DNA of 64,000 nt from Dyadobacter sp. CY356. GTDB lineage: Bacteria > Bacteroidota > Bacteroidia > Cytophagales > Spirosomataceae. The translations under genes and the position numbers were made by a program. Below the pieces are notes generated by a model. That model saw only the letters and a program-made list of their open reading frames with translations. It did no database searches and was not told where the DNA came from. The stretch covers positions 124,001 to 188,000 of the forward strand of contig NZ_JAJTSZ010000011.1 in NCBI RefSeq assembly GCF_021440195.1, in the 5' to 3' direction. Positions 33,372 to 42,271 of this stretch are shown in pieces (position 1 is the first letter of the stretch; each line of letters begins with the position of its first letter).

Positions 33372-35138
33372 TTAATAACCAATACTCGTATCGTCGCCGC
33401 GCGGATCAGATCCGCCTTCGAGCGAGCCGTCCGGGAGCACAAGTATACAATCCATCCGACCGATAGAATTGCGTTGTTGTTCAATGATATAACTTCTGCT
33501 TTGCAATTTATTAATCGTATTGGGAGTGAAAGCTCCTGCTTCAAAAACGGTTTTGTCGGGAAGCCACTGGTGGTGAAATTTAAAAGCATTCACGGCCTGT
33601 TGCATCGTCATGCCATGTTCCAGCACATTCAGAATGGTTTGGTAAACAGAGGTGATGATTGTAGAACCACCAGGCGTACCTACGACCATAAACAGCTTTC
33701 CGTCTTTTTCAACAATCGTTGGCGTCATAGACGATAACATCCTTTTTCCCGGTGCAATCGCATTTGCTTTGTTTCCAACCAAACCATACATATTGGGCGC
33801 TCCGGCCTTTACGCTGAAATCGTCCATTTCGTTGTTCATAAAAAATCCTGCACCTTTTACAATCACACGACTGCCATAACCGCCATTTAAAGTCGTGGTT
33901 ACAGAAACTGCATTTCCTTCTTTATCAACCACCGAAAAGTGCGTGGTTTCGGTACTTTCATAACCGGGGAAAACACCGCCGCTTATATTCTTGGAATCCG
34001 TAGCTTTATCAAAAGAAAAATCTTTCCAGCGTTGCTGTAAGTAATCCTTACTCAGCAAAGTTTCAGTCGGGATTTTGACAAAATCAGGATCGCCCAGGAA
34101 TTTCGCACGGTCGGCATACACGCGTCTTTCCGCTTCAATCATCACCTGAACCGTTGAATCCGTATTCCATCCCCATTTTTTCAAAGGATAAGGTTCCACC
34201 ATTTTCAAAAGCTGAGCCAAAGCAATTCCGCCGCTTGAAGGCGGAGCCATGGTGATGATTTTATAGTTTTTATAGCTGTCCGAAATCGTTTCCCGCCATT
34301 TTGCATGATATTCCGAGAGATCTTTTTTGCTGATAATCCCTTCATGATTATACTTCATGTCCTTTGTCAGCAGCCGGGCTACTTTTCCGGAGTAAAATCC
34401 TTTACGGCCTTTTTTCTGGATCCGCGTTAAGACTTTCCCCAAATCTTTCTGCACCAAAGTATCTCCTGCTGCCCAGTCTTTTCCATCCGCCCGCTGAAAA
34501 TATTTTGTACCTGGATTTAGTTTTATAATATCTGTTTTAATTGAATTAAGACTTCGCGCTTCTCTTTCAGTTTGAACAACGCCTTTGGTTGCCAGATCAA
34601 TAGCCGGCTGCAAAATTTCTTTCCAGGAAAGTTTTCCGTATTTGGCATGCGCTTCAACCATACCATCCACAGAGCCCGGAACACCGGAAGCGAGCCTGCC
34701 TAAAATGCTGAGCTGGGGAATTACGTTACCGTCCTTATCCAGATACATATCTTTAAAACTTTTCGCAGGCCCTTTTTCGCGATAATCGATACTGGATGTT
34801 TTTCCTGATTTCTCACGAATTACCATAAAACCTCCGCCGCCAATATTTCCGGCAGAAGGATGCACAACAGCCAGCGCAAACTGAACGGCTACGGCTGCAT
34901 CAACCGCATTTCCACCTTTTTTTAAAATATCAACTCCCACGCGTGAAGCTTCCGGGTGTGCGGAAGCGACCACACCATTTTTTGCATAAACGCCGACACG
35001 GTCGTTATAAAATGGTTTTTGGTTAGGATCGTCGGTAAGGAACTGATAAAAACCCTGCGATTCTTTAACCGGCTGCTGAGCCGCCAAAAGACCTGATAAC
35101 AAGCAAAAGGAGGAAATTAGGACGTAGCGTATAGTCAT
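33372..35138 (-). CDS. ggt: Gamma-glutamyltransferase (gamma-glutamyltranspeptidase)
   Basis: Exported N-terminal-nucleophile enzyme that cleaves gamma-glutamyl bonds of glutathione and related compounds. It has a signal peptide (SSFCLLSGLLAAQQ), the large-subunit motif GGNAVDAAVAVQFAL, and the autocatalytic cleavage site TTHFSVVDKEGNAVS, where Thr398 becomes the nucleophile of the small subunit. The downstream SMTPTIV and GGSTIITSV blocks are intact. Length (588 aa) is normal. It converges tightly with the DUF985 gene (13 bp between stops). Confidence 0.95.
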   Translation of the reverse strand: MTIRYVLISSFCLLSGLLAAQQPVKESQGFYQFLTDDPNQKPFYNDRVGVYAKNGVVASAHPEASRVGVDILKKGGNAVDAAVAVQFALAVVHPSAGNIGGGGFMVIREKSGKTSSIDYREKGPAKSFKDMYLDKDGNVIPQLSILGRLASGVPGSVDGMVEAHAKYGKLSWKEILQPAIDLATKGVVQTEREARSLNSIKTDIIKLNPGTKYFQRADGKDWAAGDTLVQKDLGKVLTRIQKKGRKGFYSGKVARLLTKDMKYNHEGIISKKDLSEYHAKWRETISDSYKNYKIITMAPPSSGGIALAQLLKMVEPYPLKKWGWNTDSTVQVMIEAERRVYADRAKFLGDPDFVKIPTETLLSKDYLQQRWKDFSFDKATDSKNISGGVFPGYESTETTHFSVVDKEGNAVSVTTTLNGGYGSRVIVKGAGFFMNNEMDDFSVKAGAPNMYGLVGNKANAIAPGKRMLSSMTPTIVEKDGKLFMVVGTPGGSTIITSVYQTILNVLEHGMTMQQAVNAFKFHHQWLPDKTVFEAGAFTPNTINKLQSRSYIIEQQRNSIGRMDCILVLPDGSLEGGSDPRGDDTSIGY

Positions 35139-35368
35139 ATTTTGGTGATCAGAGATTGTAATGTAATTTAGTAAATGTAAATTAGAGGAATGTCATGATC
35201 GGCGATATTTGAAATTATTTCTAAAAATTATAGTATGATTACCACCTCATTAAGCTGTTCAAACGCTGAAACTGCCTTTTATACTAATTTGCTTCTGAGG
35301 ACAATCCTTTTCGGTTAACTTTTCGAATTCAATATTTTACAGGACAAATTTTACCCTAAGAGGCCACT

Positions 35369-36610
35369 ATGAAATTTCTACGGCAAATATTTGAAAGTTT
35401 CCGGTTTGCCTGGCAGGCATTACAGTCGAATATTACCCGCACCACACTTTCACTTTTAGGTGTTACCGTTGGTATTTTCGCTATTGTAGCGGTTTTTACC
35501 ATTGTGGATTCCCTGGAAAAAAGTATTCGTGACAGTATGAGCGCGATTGGTGAAAAGGTTTTATATGTTCAAAAATGGCCCTGGGGTTTTGGGGGAGAAT
35601 ATCAGTGGTGGAAATATTTTCAATGGCCAAGTCCTTCCAATTCGGAATATAAATATCTGTACGACAATCTTGAAAATGCGAGCGCCGTTGCCGTTATGGA
35701 TTTCAGGGGGAATATCACTCTAAAAAACGGATCCAATAGTATTGCCTCGTTGATTCAGGGTGTTTCTTATGAATACAATCAAATTTCTGATGTTCCATTG
35801 GCAACAGGTCGTTATTTTATTCCGCTTGAAACAACGAATGCGAGAAATGTAGCCATCATTGGTGCGGACATTGCACAGGCACTTTTCCCTGGCCAGATTG
35901 CTGAGGGAAAAGTTTTTAAGCTAAATGGAAATAAATTTACAGTTATTGGTGTCCAGGTCAAAAAAGGAGAAAGCCTCGTAGATTTTGGAGGAAACCCTGA
36001 TAAAAAATGCATAATCACCTATGGCGCTTTTGCAAAACTTTTTCAATCCGGGCGTCCCGATCCGGACATTGTCGTAAAAGCAAAAGAAAGTGATGAAGGT
36101 ATGAAAGAAGTGGAAGCAGAAGTTATTGGCCTTATGCGTACCAAGCGAGGGATAAAACCAAGGGACGAAAATAATTTTTCAATCAACAAACCCGAGGCTG
36201 CTGCACAGGCAGTTTCCGGATTATTTTCCGTTTTATCGCTGGCAGGATGGGTAATTGGCAGCTTTTCGATCTTGGTAGGAGGGTTTGGAATTGCCAATAT
36301 TATGTTCGTTTCAGTCAAAGAAAGAACCAACCTGATCGGTATCCAGAAATCACTTGGGGCCAAAAATTATTCTATACTTTTCCAGTTTTTATTTGAAGCA
36401 GTTATGCTAAGTCTGGTCGGCGGACTGGTTGGCATCTTTTTAGTATATCTTTTATCGTTCATGCAACTGGGGACTTTGGTGATCATTCTGACGCCGGGGA
36501 ACATCATTCTTGGTTTGTCTGTGTCATGCATCATCGGTGTTTTATCCGGTATTGTTCCGGCCATGCTTGCATCCAGAATGGACCCTGTAATTGCGATCAG
36601 AGCAAAATAA
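35369..36610 (+). CDS. ABC transporter permease, MacB/FtsX type
   Basis: The 413-aa inner-membrane protein has an N-terminal membrane helix (TRTTLSLLGVTVGIFAIVAVFTIVD), a large periplasmic MacB_PCD domain (about residues 45-270) and three C-terminal FtsX helices, with KERTNLIGIQKSLGA as the conserved cytosolic loop. No ATP-binding subunit lies next to it, so its partner is encoded elsewhere. It may serve in export of a peptide, lipid or lipoprotein, or in mechanotransmission. Confidence 0.9.
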   Translation: MKFLRQIFESFRFAWQALQSNITRTTLSLLGVTVGIFAIVAVFTIVDSLEKSIRDSMSAIGEKVLYVQKWPWGFGGEYQWWKYFQWPSPSNSEYKYLYDNLENASAVAVMDFRGNITLKNGSNSIASLIQGVSYEYNQISDVPLATGRYFIPLETTNARNVAIIGADIAQALFPGQIAEGKVFKLNGNKFTVIGVQVKKGESLVDFGGNPDKKCIITYGAFAKLFQSGRPDPDIVVKAKESDEGMKEVEAEVIGLMRTKRGIKPRDENNFSINKPEAAAQAVSGLFSVLSLAGWVIGSFSILVGGFGIANIMFVSVKERTNLIGIQKSLGAKNYSILFQFLFEAVMLSLVGGLVGIFLVYLLSFMQLGTLVIILTPGNIILGLSVSCIIGVLSGIVPAMLASRMDPVIAIRAK

Positions 36611-36685
36611 GGAATTGGAAAAATCATTCAGTTTTCCGTAGTTGCCTCAAATATCACACAAACACATATAACTAACGAACTAATT

Positions 36686-37135
36686 ATGCGTAAATGGGTC
36701 ATTATCATCGTTCTCCTTGTCATTGTTTTTGGAGCTCTATATTATTTAACATTTGGGTATTACAGTGAAGGTAAAAGAGGCGGATTTGTTACTCGTCTGA
36801 GTAACAAAGGATATCTTTTCAAAACCTACGAAGGAGAATTGAAAATGGGCGGTTTGTATGAGGGAGACGGTTCTTTGAATGCATCCGAATGGACTTTCTC
36901 TGTAAGCGGGAAAAATAAAGATGCGATTGAAAAACTGGAACAGGCAATTGCAAGCGGGCATCGTGTTTCGCTTACCTATGAAGAAAAATTCTTCAATCTT
37001 CCATGGAATGGAGATACGAAATTTTTTGTAACGAATGTAGAAGTTTTGGCAGGCGGTGCAACCCAGAATCCAACAAATTTCCCAAAAGTCCAGCCTGAAC
37101 AGCCGACAGAAATTGACACAACGAAGGTGCTTTAA
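36686..37135 (+). CDS. Conserved hypothetical membrane-anchored protein
   Basis: The 149-aa protein begins with a single transmembrane helix (WVIIIVLLVIVFGALYYLTFG) followed by a soluble domain with YFSEGK-like YSEGKRGGFVTRLSNKGYLFKTYEGEL, WTFSVSG and LTYEEKFFNLPWNG. It has the look of a Bacteroidota-specific family, but I cannot name a function. It follows the ABC permease by 75 bp in the same direction and could be co-transcribed. Confidence 0.8.
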   Translation: MRKWVIIIVLLVIVFGALYYLTFGYYSEGKRGGFVTRLSNKGYLFKTYEGELKMGGLYEGDGSLNASEWTFSVSGKNKDAIEKLEQAIASGHRVSLTYEEKFFNLPWNGDTKFFVTNVEVLAGGATQNPTNFPKVQPEQPTEIDTTKVL

Positions 37136-37309
37136 TTTTGAATGATAGAATGAGTGAATGATTGAATGATAGAATGGGGGATAGGAACATAATAGCTTGA
37201 ACTGCTTTTTAGTTTGGATATAATTCGCCCTACTATGTTATTCATATCAGAAAAAATTGAATGAGCCATCCCATTCATTCATTCTATCATTCACTCATTC
37301 AAAATTAAT
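37133..37309. repeat. Inverted repeat built of GAATGA-type short repeats
   Basis: The left arm (37133-37181) consists of repeated GAATGA/GAATGAT words beginning TAATTTTGAATGA. The right arm (37268-37309) is its imperfect inverse (CATTCATTC, TCATTCACTCATTC, AAAATTA). The ~85-bp centre shows no ORF. Lying between convergent genes it could form a long hairpin and act as a two-way terminator. Confidence 0.6.
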
Positions 37310-37644
37310 TATCCTCCCGCTTTTTTAGCTTTGTAGCCCTTCCCCACCAGCCAGGCAATTACCTTTTCCCGGTGATCTCCCTGGATCAGGATTTCTTCAT
37401 CTTTTACCGAGCCGCCGCTACCGCAGAGTACTTTAATTTGTTTTCCTAAGGCTTCCAGATCTGCCAAGGTTCCGACAAATCCTTTCACCACGGTAATTAC
37501 TTTTCCGCCGCCTTTTCTGTCAAGCCATACGCGTAGATCCTGCTGTGCCGGTGCCAATGTTTCTGCTTCATCCTGGCCGGAATCGGAATACTCGAAATCT
37601 GGATTGGTTGAATAAATAATCCCTGAGCGGTTCTTTTTTGACAT
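37309..37644 (-). CDS. Translation initiation factor eIF1/SUI1-like protein (YciH family)
   Basis: The 111-aa SUI1-fold protein has a basic core (LDRKGGGKVITVVKGFVG), a CGSGGSVKDEEILIQGDHREKV block and a basic tail. Bacterial YciH proteins may help proofread initiation, but the role is not essential or fully defined. It sits 34 bp downstream of the lipid kinase gene in the same direction and may be co-transcribed. Confidence 0.92.
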   Translation of the reverse strand: MSKKNRSGIIYSTNPDFEYSDSGQDEAETLAPAQQDLRVWLDRKGGGKVITVVKGFVGTLADLEALGKQIKVLCGSGGSVKDEEILIQGDHREKVIAWLVGKGYKAKKAGG

Positions 37645-37678
37645 AATCAGATTAGTAAAGGAGATTTTGACAAATCAA

Positions 37679-38554
37679 TTAAACGATAACCCTTAAACTT
37701 TTAGGTTTGATCTTTATTTCAATCCTCGTTGTTTCCAATTGCAAAGGTTCGCCGTCATAATGGATCATCGGAGGTTTGTCGGCCTCAACAATTGCATCCT
37801 GGGCTAACTGATATGAAATATATTTTGAAGGTTTCAGCGTTTTTGTAAATAGCCGGTAGGTAAGATTTGAACCATACCATTTTGGAAAAGGAAGGATAGT
37901 ACAAACATCAAGCAAACCATCATATAAACTTGCCTGAGGAGCTACCCACGCATTATTTCCATACTGCCCTGCATTGGCAAATGACAAAGAAAATACTTCA
38001 ACTTTCTTTCCATTCAACTTATACGTTTGCGGTTTGTAATTCCAGTAAGATTTTAAGGAGACACTCATGTAGGTGGCCAATCCACGCGAATTTGCTTTGC
38101 TGAACAAATCACCCACATAGGCGTCAAAACCCATTCCGGCAGTACAAAAAAACGGAATCCCGTTAAGCTCGGCCGAATCTATCGTATTAATTGAACCTGA
38201 GAAGAGTCTTTTCAAACCTGCTTCCAATGTTAAAGGTAATCCCAAATGGCGGGCAAGTCCGTTACCAGATCCAAGCGCCAATATTCCCAGAGGGGTCGAA
38301 CGGTTTACCAATGCTTTGGCCACTTCGTTCACTGTTCCGTCGCCGCCAACGGCAACAACCGCTTTCCAGTTTTCCTTGTCCAGGTTTTCTTTAACCAGCT
38401 CTGTGGCATGCCCGCGCCCTTTCGTAAAAATAATCAGCGATTTTCCACCTTTGCTTTTTACAAAGTTTTCAATTGCATTCGAGATTTTTTCAGGGTGCTG
38501 TCCGATAGAAGTTCCGGAACTTGGGTTAATGATAAATAGATAGGAATCTGCCAC
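37679..38554 (-). CDS. Diacylglycerol/lipid kinase family protein (YegS/DgkB-like)
   Basis: The 291-aa lipid kinase has the DAGK catalytic signature VGGDGTVNEVAKAL near residue 65, SGNGLARHLGLP, and the C-terminal VEADKPPMIHYDGEPLQ loop. It phosphorylates a lipid such as diacylglycerol at the inner membrane. The start is GTG at 38554 (protein MADSYLFIINPSSGT), since no ATG precedes the first strand. It lies upstream of the SUI1-like gene. Confidence 0.9.
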   Translation of the reverse strand: MADSYLFIINPSSGTSIGQHPEKISNAIENFVKSKGGKSLIIFTKGRGHATELVKENLDKENWKAVVAVGGDGTVNEVAKALVNRSTPLGILALGSGNGLARHLGLPLTLEAGLKRLFSGSINTIDSAELNGIPFFCTAGMGFDAYVGDLFSKANSRGLATYMSVSLKSYWNYKPQTYKLNGKKVEVFSLSFANAGQYGNNAWVAPQASLYDGLLDVCTILPFPKWYGSNLTYRLFTKTLKPSKYISYQLAQDAIVEADKPPMIHYDGEPLQLETTRIEIKIKPKSLRVIV

Positions 38555-38797
38555 GGATCAAGCGAAAAATAAAAAAAGAATACCTATGAAAATGATAATG
38601 AAAAGGTAGTATAAGCCGTCGATAAAAGGATATTTTTGTCGGTCAAGCTTTTTAAAAATATCATCAAACTTGCTCATTTTGCCAGTCAATTTTGCTAATT
38701 TTTGGGTTCCGGGACTAATTTAAACTTAACTATCCCGGAAAGAATCTTTCCTGTATCTTTAAACGAAAGAAACATTTTACAAAAATCCGTAAAAAAT

Positions 38798-39229
38798 ATG
38801 AGAAACTGTGTTTTAACATTACTTCTATTATCACTGACCACTTTTGTAATGGCCCAGTCGAAGGCTGACCGGGATGAAATTTATTCTATTTTGAAACGCC
38901 AGAATGCAGATTGGAACCGCGGTGATGTAAAATCTTTCATGAATGGATACTGGGAATCCGACTCCCTGATGTTTGTGGGGAAACCCGGCGTTACTTATGG
39001 CTACAAAAAAACATATGAAAATTATTTAAAGCGTTATCCTGATCGTGCTTCGATGGGAACCTTGACATTTACGTTTATCAATTTGACATTTCCTGCAAAA
39101 GATATGGCTTTTTTGGTTGGAAAATATAGTTTGAAACGACCGGTGAAAGGAGATGTAAGCGGCCACTATACTTTGCTTTGGAAAAAATTAAAGGGAAAAT
39201 GGACGATTATTTGCGATCATTCGAGCTAA
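38798..39229 (+). CDS. Exported DUF4440 (NTF2/SnoaL-like) protein
   Basis: A 143-aa protein with a signal peptide (CVLTLLLLSLTTFVMAQ) and an NTF2-like domain: ILKRQNADWNRGDVKSFMNGYW at the start and HYTLLWKKLKGKWTIICDHSS at the end, the typical DUF4440 pattern. No catalytic residues are defined. The frame opens at 38702 but the ATG at 38798 directly precedes the signal peptide. It lies 44 bp before nhaA. Confidence 0.85.
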   Translation: MRNCVLTLLLLSLTTFVMAQSKADRDEIYSILKRQNADWNRGDVKSFMNGYWESDSLMFVGKPGVTYGYKKTYENYLKRYPDRASMGTLTFTFINLTFPAKDMAFLVGKYSLKRPVKGDVSGHYTLLWKKLKGKWTIICDHSS

Positions 39230-39273
39230 TAAGCGGTTATTAATAGAAATTGTTTGACTAAACAATACCAGAT

Positions 39274-40437
39274 TTGAAAAAAGTACGATTAAAAAAGATA
39301 TTAATACATCCAATAAGGGATCTTGCAGATACCGGTAGATTGTCGGGAATACTTTTGCTGATTGCGACAGCAATTTCTTTGCTTTTGGCCAATTTATCCG
39401 GGGGAGAAAATTACCTTTCTTTTTGGCATAAAGAAATCCACATCGGACCACTGGAAAAAAGTATCGAACATTGGGTCAATGATGGATTGATGGTTGTGTT
39501 TTTCTTTTTTGTCGGACTGGAAATAAAAAGGGAAGTTTTGGCCGGTGAACTCGCATCGGTTCAAAAAGCACTATTACCAACCCTGGCGGCCGTAGGAGGT
39601 GTGATGATGCCGGCGATTATATATTTTTTATTAAATAAAACAGGTCCGTCATCCCACGGCTGGGCTATTCCGACAGCAACTGATATTGCTTTTTCATTAG
39701 GCATTTTATCGCTTTTGGGAGATAGGGTCCCTTTCAGCCTGAAAGTTTTTCTTACTGCACTTGCGGTCATAGATGATTTAATTGCAGTACTTATCATTGC
39801 TGTTTTTTATACGAGCAATATCCAGACAGATATGCTATTGTACGCAGCGGGTATTGTTGCGGTGCTTTCTATGCTGAATTATTTTAAAGTGGAAGGAACG
39901 ATCTGGTATCTTTTGCTTGGAGGAATTCTCTGGTATTTTGTATTAAAATCCGGAATCCATGCCACCATTGCGGGTGTGCTTTTGGCGATGACCATGCCGC
40001 TGCACAAAATTCCTAAACTGGAACATATATTGCATCAGCCAGTTAACTATCTGATTATGCCCATTTTCGCATTGGCCAATACGGCAATAATCCTGCCCTC
40101 CAATATTTCTGAATCACTGGTTTCGCCGTTGAGTTTTGGTGTGATACTGGGTCTCATTGTTGGGAAACCTTTGGGTATTGTGGGTTTATCCTGGTTGGCG
40201 GTCAAAGCAAAACTTGCCAGATTACCAAAGGGAATTAGCTGGAAACATCTGATTGGCCTTGGTTTTACGGCCGGAATTGGTTTCACAATGTCCATATTTA
40301 TTGCTTCACTATCTTTTAAAGATATCGAACTTCAGAATAGTGCGAAAATTGCCATCATCGCCGGAACATCACTTTCTGCCATTATTGGATTGATCTGGTT
40401 GACACAAATTGGTAAAATGTCCGCCAAAAAAAATTAA
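39274..40437 (+). CDS. nhaA: Na+/H+ antiporter NhaA
   Basis: Inner-membrane antiporter exchanging cytoplasmic Na+ for periplasmic H+ in salt and pH homeostasis; 387 aa with 12 helices. The ion-binding Asp pair is in AVIDDLIAVLIIAVFY, the assembly-helix region in PTATDIAFSLG, and the C-terminal GLGFTAGIGFTMSIFIASL is diagnostic. The start is TTG at 39274 (MKKVRLKK), because the first ATG would delete the first two helices. Confidence 0.95.
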   Translation: MKKVRLKKILIHPIRDLADTGRLSGILLLIATAISLLLANLSGGENYLSFWHKEIHIGPLEKSIEHWVNDGLMVVFFFFVGLEIKREVLAGELASVQKALLPTLAAVGGVMMPAIIYFLLNKTGPSSHGWAIPTATDIAFSLGILSLLGDRVPFSLKVFLTALAVIDDLIAVLIIAVFYTSNIQTDMLLYAAGIVAVLSMLNYFKVEGTIWYLLLGGILWYFVLKSGIHATIAGVLLAMTMPLHKIPKLEHILHQPVNYLIMPIFALANTAIILPSNISESLVSPLSFGVILGLIVGKPLGIVGLSWLAVKAKLARLPKGISWKHLIGLGFTAGIGFTMSIFIASLSFKDIELQNSAKIAIIAGTSLSAIIGLIWLTQIGKMSAKKN

Positions 40438-40455
40438 ATCGTTTATGGTTTTGAT

Positions 40456-40490
40456 ATAAAAAGGCCGGATTTGTTTGACAAATCTGGCCT
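40456..40490. terminator. Terminator between nhaA and the lipocalin-like gene
   Basis: Thirteen-bp stem AGGCCGGATTTGT / ACAAATCTGGCCT with one mismatch and a 3-nt loop; the T run is on the minus strand, so it mainly serves the convergent lipocalin-like gene. Confidence 0.8.
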
Positions 40491-40513
40491 CTTCAATAAA
40501 GCAATATTCTTCT

Positions 40514-40996
40514 TTAAAGTCTCTTCAAACTTAGAACTGCGTTTACAGGAGCACCTGTTCCGGTTGTATTTGTATTGACAACGATTTGCATATCGTTCGT
40601 ATTTTGTGTCAAACCAAATGTATTGGTTGTTGTTCCGTTTGTCAAAGTCAATTTTCCACTATCAACTTTCCATGTTGTCGTGCTTTCAATTTTTATCAGT
40701 CCACCAATCAAAGTTACTGCCGCGTCACAATCCGAAAGGGCTACTTTATTATCTGATGTAAAAGTAAATTTCAAACTATAAATACAGGGAGCCAAAGCAG
40801 GAAGTAAATCAAGGCCGGCGATTGTAGTTCCGGCTGTTTCCGGCGTAATAGAAGTCAGCTGCCATTTTCCAACAATTGGATTGTTATCAACAGGTGTTGT
40901 TGTTTTATCATCGTCGTCTTTGCAGGCAACAAATGCAAAAGCAATAAAAAAGAAAGCAAGAAAGGCCGTTTTATTGAAATAGTTAAAAATCTTCAT
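40514..40996 (-). CDS. Lipoprotein with lipocalin-like domain
   Basis: The 160-aa product has a lipoprotein signal ending FAFVACKDDDDK (Cys acylated; the Asp-rich segment after it is typical of Bacteroidota outer-membrane lipoproteins). The domain IVGKWQLTS ... LKFTFTSDNKVALSDCD ... TTWKVDSGKLTL is the small beta-barrel 'lipocalin-like' family. Ligand unknown. The ATG at 40996 is chosen over an in-frame start at 41044, which has no signal peptide at the right place. Confidence 0.85.
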   Translation of the reverse strand: MKIFNYFNKTAFLAFFFIAFAFVACKDDDDKTTTPVDNNPIVGKWQLTSITPETAGTTIAGLDLLPALAPCIYSLKFTFTSDNKVALSDCDAAVTLIGGLIKIESTTTWKVDSGKLTLTNGTTTNTFGLTQNTNDMQIVVNTNTTGTGAPVNAVLSLKRL

Positions 40997-41140
40997 GGTG
41001 AAGGAGTTAAGCGTTAAATGTTCAATATGATATTCAAACTTCAAAAATACTGTAAAAATTGTGCTGAATGATAATTTCAGGCAGAATGAGTCGTAAATCT
41101 GAGTTAATGGCGAAGAATTGCCGCCGGAATTGAAGCGGAT

Positions 41141-42136
41141 TTATTTTGTTATAGTTTTCCTGAAAATATCCAGCAATCTTTCAGCGGCTGCCACAGGAAG
41201 TTCGTTTCCCTCTTTTACGGAATTTTCTGAGGTGGCGATAGCTTTTTTTATGATGCTGTTTTCATAAAACTGATCTTCCAGCGTTTGCCGGATATAATCA
41301 TGCATCCATTCCAGATTTTGCGCTTGTCTGTTTTTTTGAAAATAACCGTTTTTAATTGTCGCTTCCTGATATTCTGTAATCAATTCCCAGATTGAAGAAA
41401 TTCCGAACTTTTCCAAAGCAGAGCAGGTTAGCACTTTTGTGATAAAATCAGAATCGGATTTTGGAAATAAATGGAGGGCATTTTGATATTCTGATACCGC
41501 CAGTTCCGCAGCTGTTTCATTGGCACCGTCTGCTTTGTTGATTGCAACGGCATCAGCCATTTCCATAATCCCTTTTTTGATTCCCTGGAGTTCATCTCCC
41601 GCACCTGCAAGCATAAGCAGAAGGAAAAAATCACTCATGCCTTTCACCAGCGTTTCGGATTGTCCAACGCCGACGGTTTCAATGATAATAATTTCATAAC
41701 CCGCAGCCTCACATAATAAAATGGTTTCCCGCGTACTTCTGGCAACACCACCAAGAGACAATCCGGAAGCAGACGGACGAATAAATGCCAACGGGTCTCT
41801 GGCAAGTTCTTCCATCCGGGTTTTATCCGCCAGAATGCTTCCGGCGGTTTTTTTGCTTGAAGGATCAATTGTTAATACTGCAACCTTTTTTTTCAGGGAT
41901 GTGATATGTTTTCCAAAAGCTTCAATAAAAGTGCTTTTTCCCACACCCGGAACGCCGGTAATACCAACACGTATCGATTTGCCTGAATTAGGAAGAATAT
42001 TTTCCAGTACCGTTTTAGCCAGAATTTTGTCGTTCCTGAGTTTACTTTCAATCAGCGTGATTGCGCGGCTTAGAATAATCCTGTCGCCGGAAAGGATACC
42101 TTGTGTATAGGCTTCAACAGTAAGGCGATGGCGCAT
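41141..42136 (-). CDS. meaB: Methylmalonyl-CoA mutase-associated GTPase MeaB (ArgK-type)
   Basis: G3E-family P-loop GTPase that protects and reloads cobalamin in methylmalonyl-CoA mutase. Motifs: Walker A GVPGVGKSTFIEAFG, LTIDPSS, ETVGVGQSE (switch region) and NKADG for guanine specificity. The ATG at 42136 gives 331 aa, normal for the family; a TTG at 42187 would add 17 residues. The mutase subunits are not in this window. Confidence 0.93.
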   Translation of the reverse strand: MRHRLTVEAYTQGILSGDRIILSRAITLIESKLRNDKILAKTVLENILPNSGKSIRVGITGVPGVGKSTFIEAFGKHITSLKKKVAVLTIDPSSKKTAGSILADKTRMEELARDPLAFIRPSASGLSLGGVARSTRETILLCEAAGYEIIIIETVGVGQSETLVKGMSDFFLLLMLAGAGDELQGIKKGIMEMADAVAINKADGANETAAELAVSEYQNALHLFPKSDSDFITKVLTCSALEKFGISSIWELITEYQEATIKNGYFQKNRQAQNLEWMHDYIRQTLEDQFYENSIIKKAIATSENSVKEGNELPVAAAERLLDIFRKTITK

Positions 42137-42271
42137 GAATTGGGCGTTATTGATAGGAAGTTTGTAAAATTCGCTAATGAATAGCAATAATGAAACCTTT
42201 TTTGTTTGGAAAAAGGCTAAAAGCCGTATATTGTTCGTTTAGAATTAATATTTTACTTTTCAACAATACGA

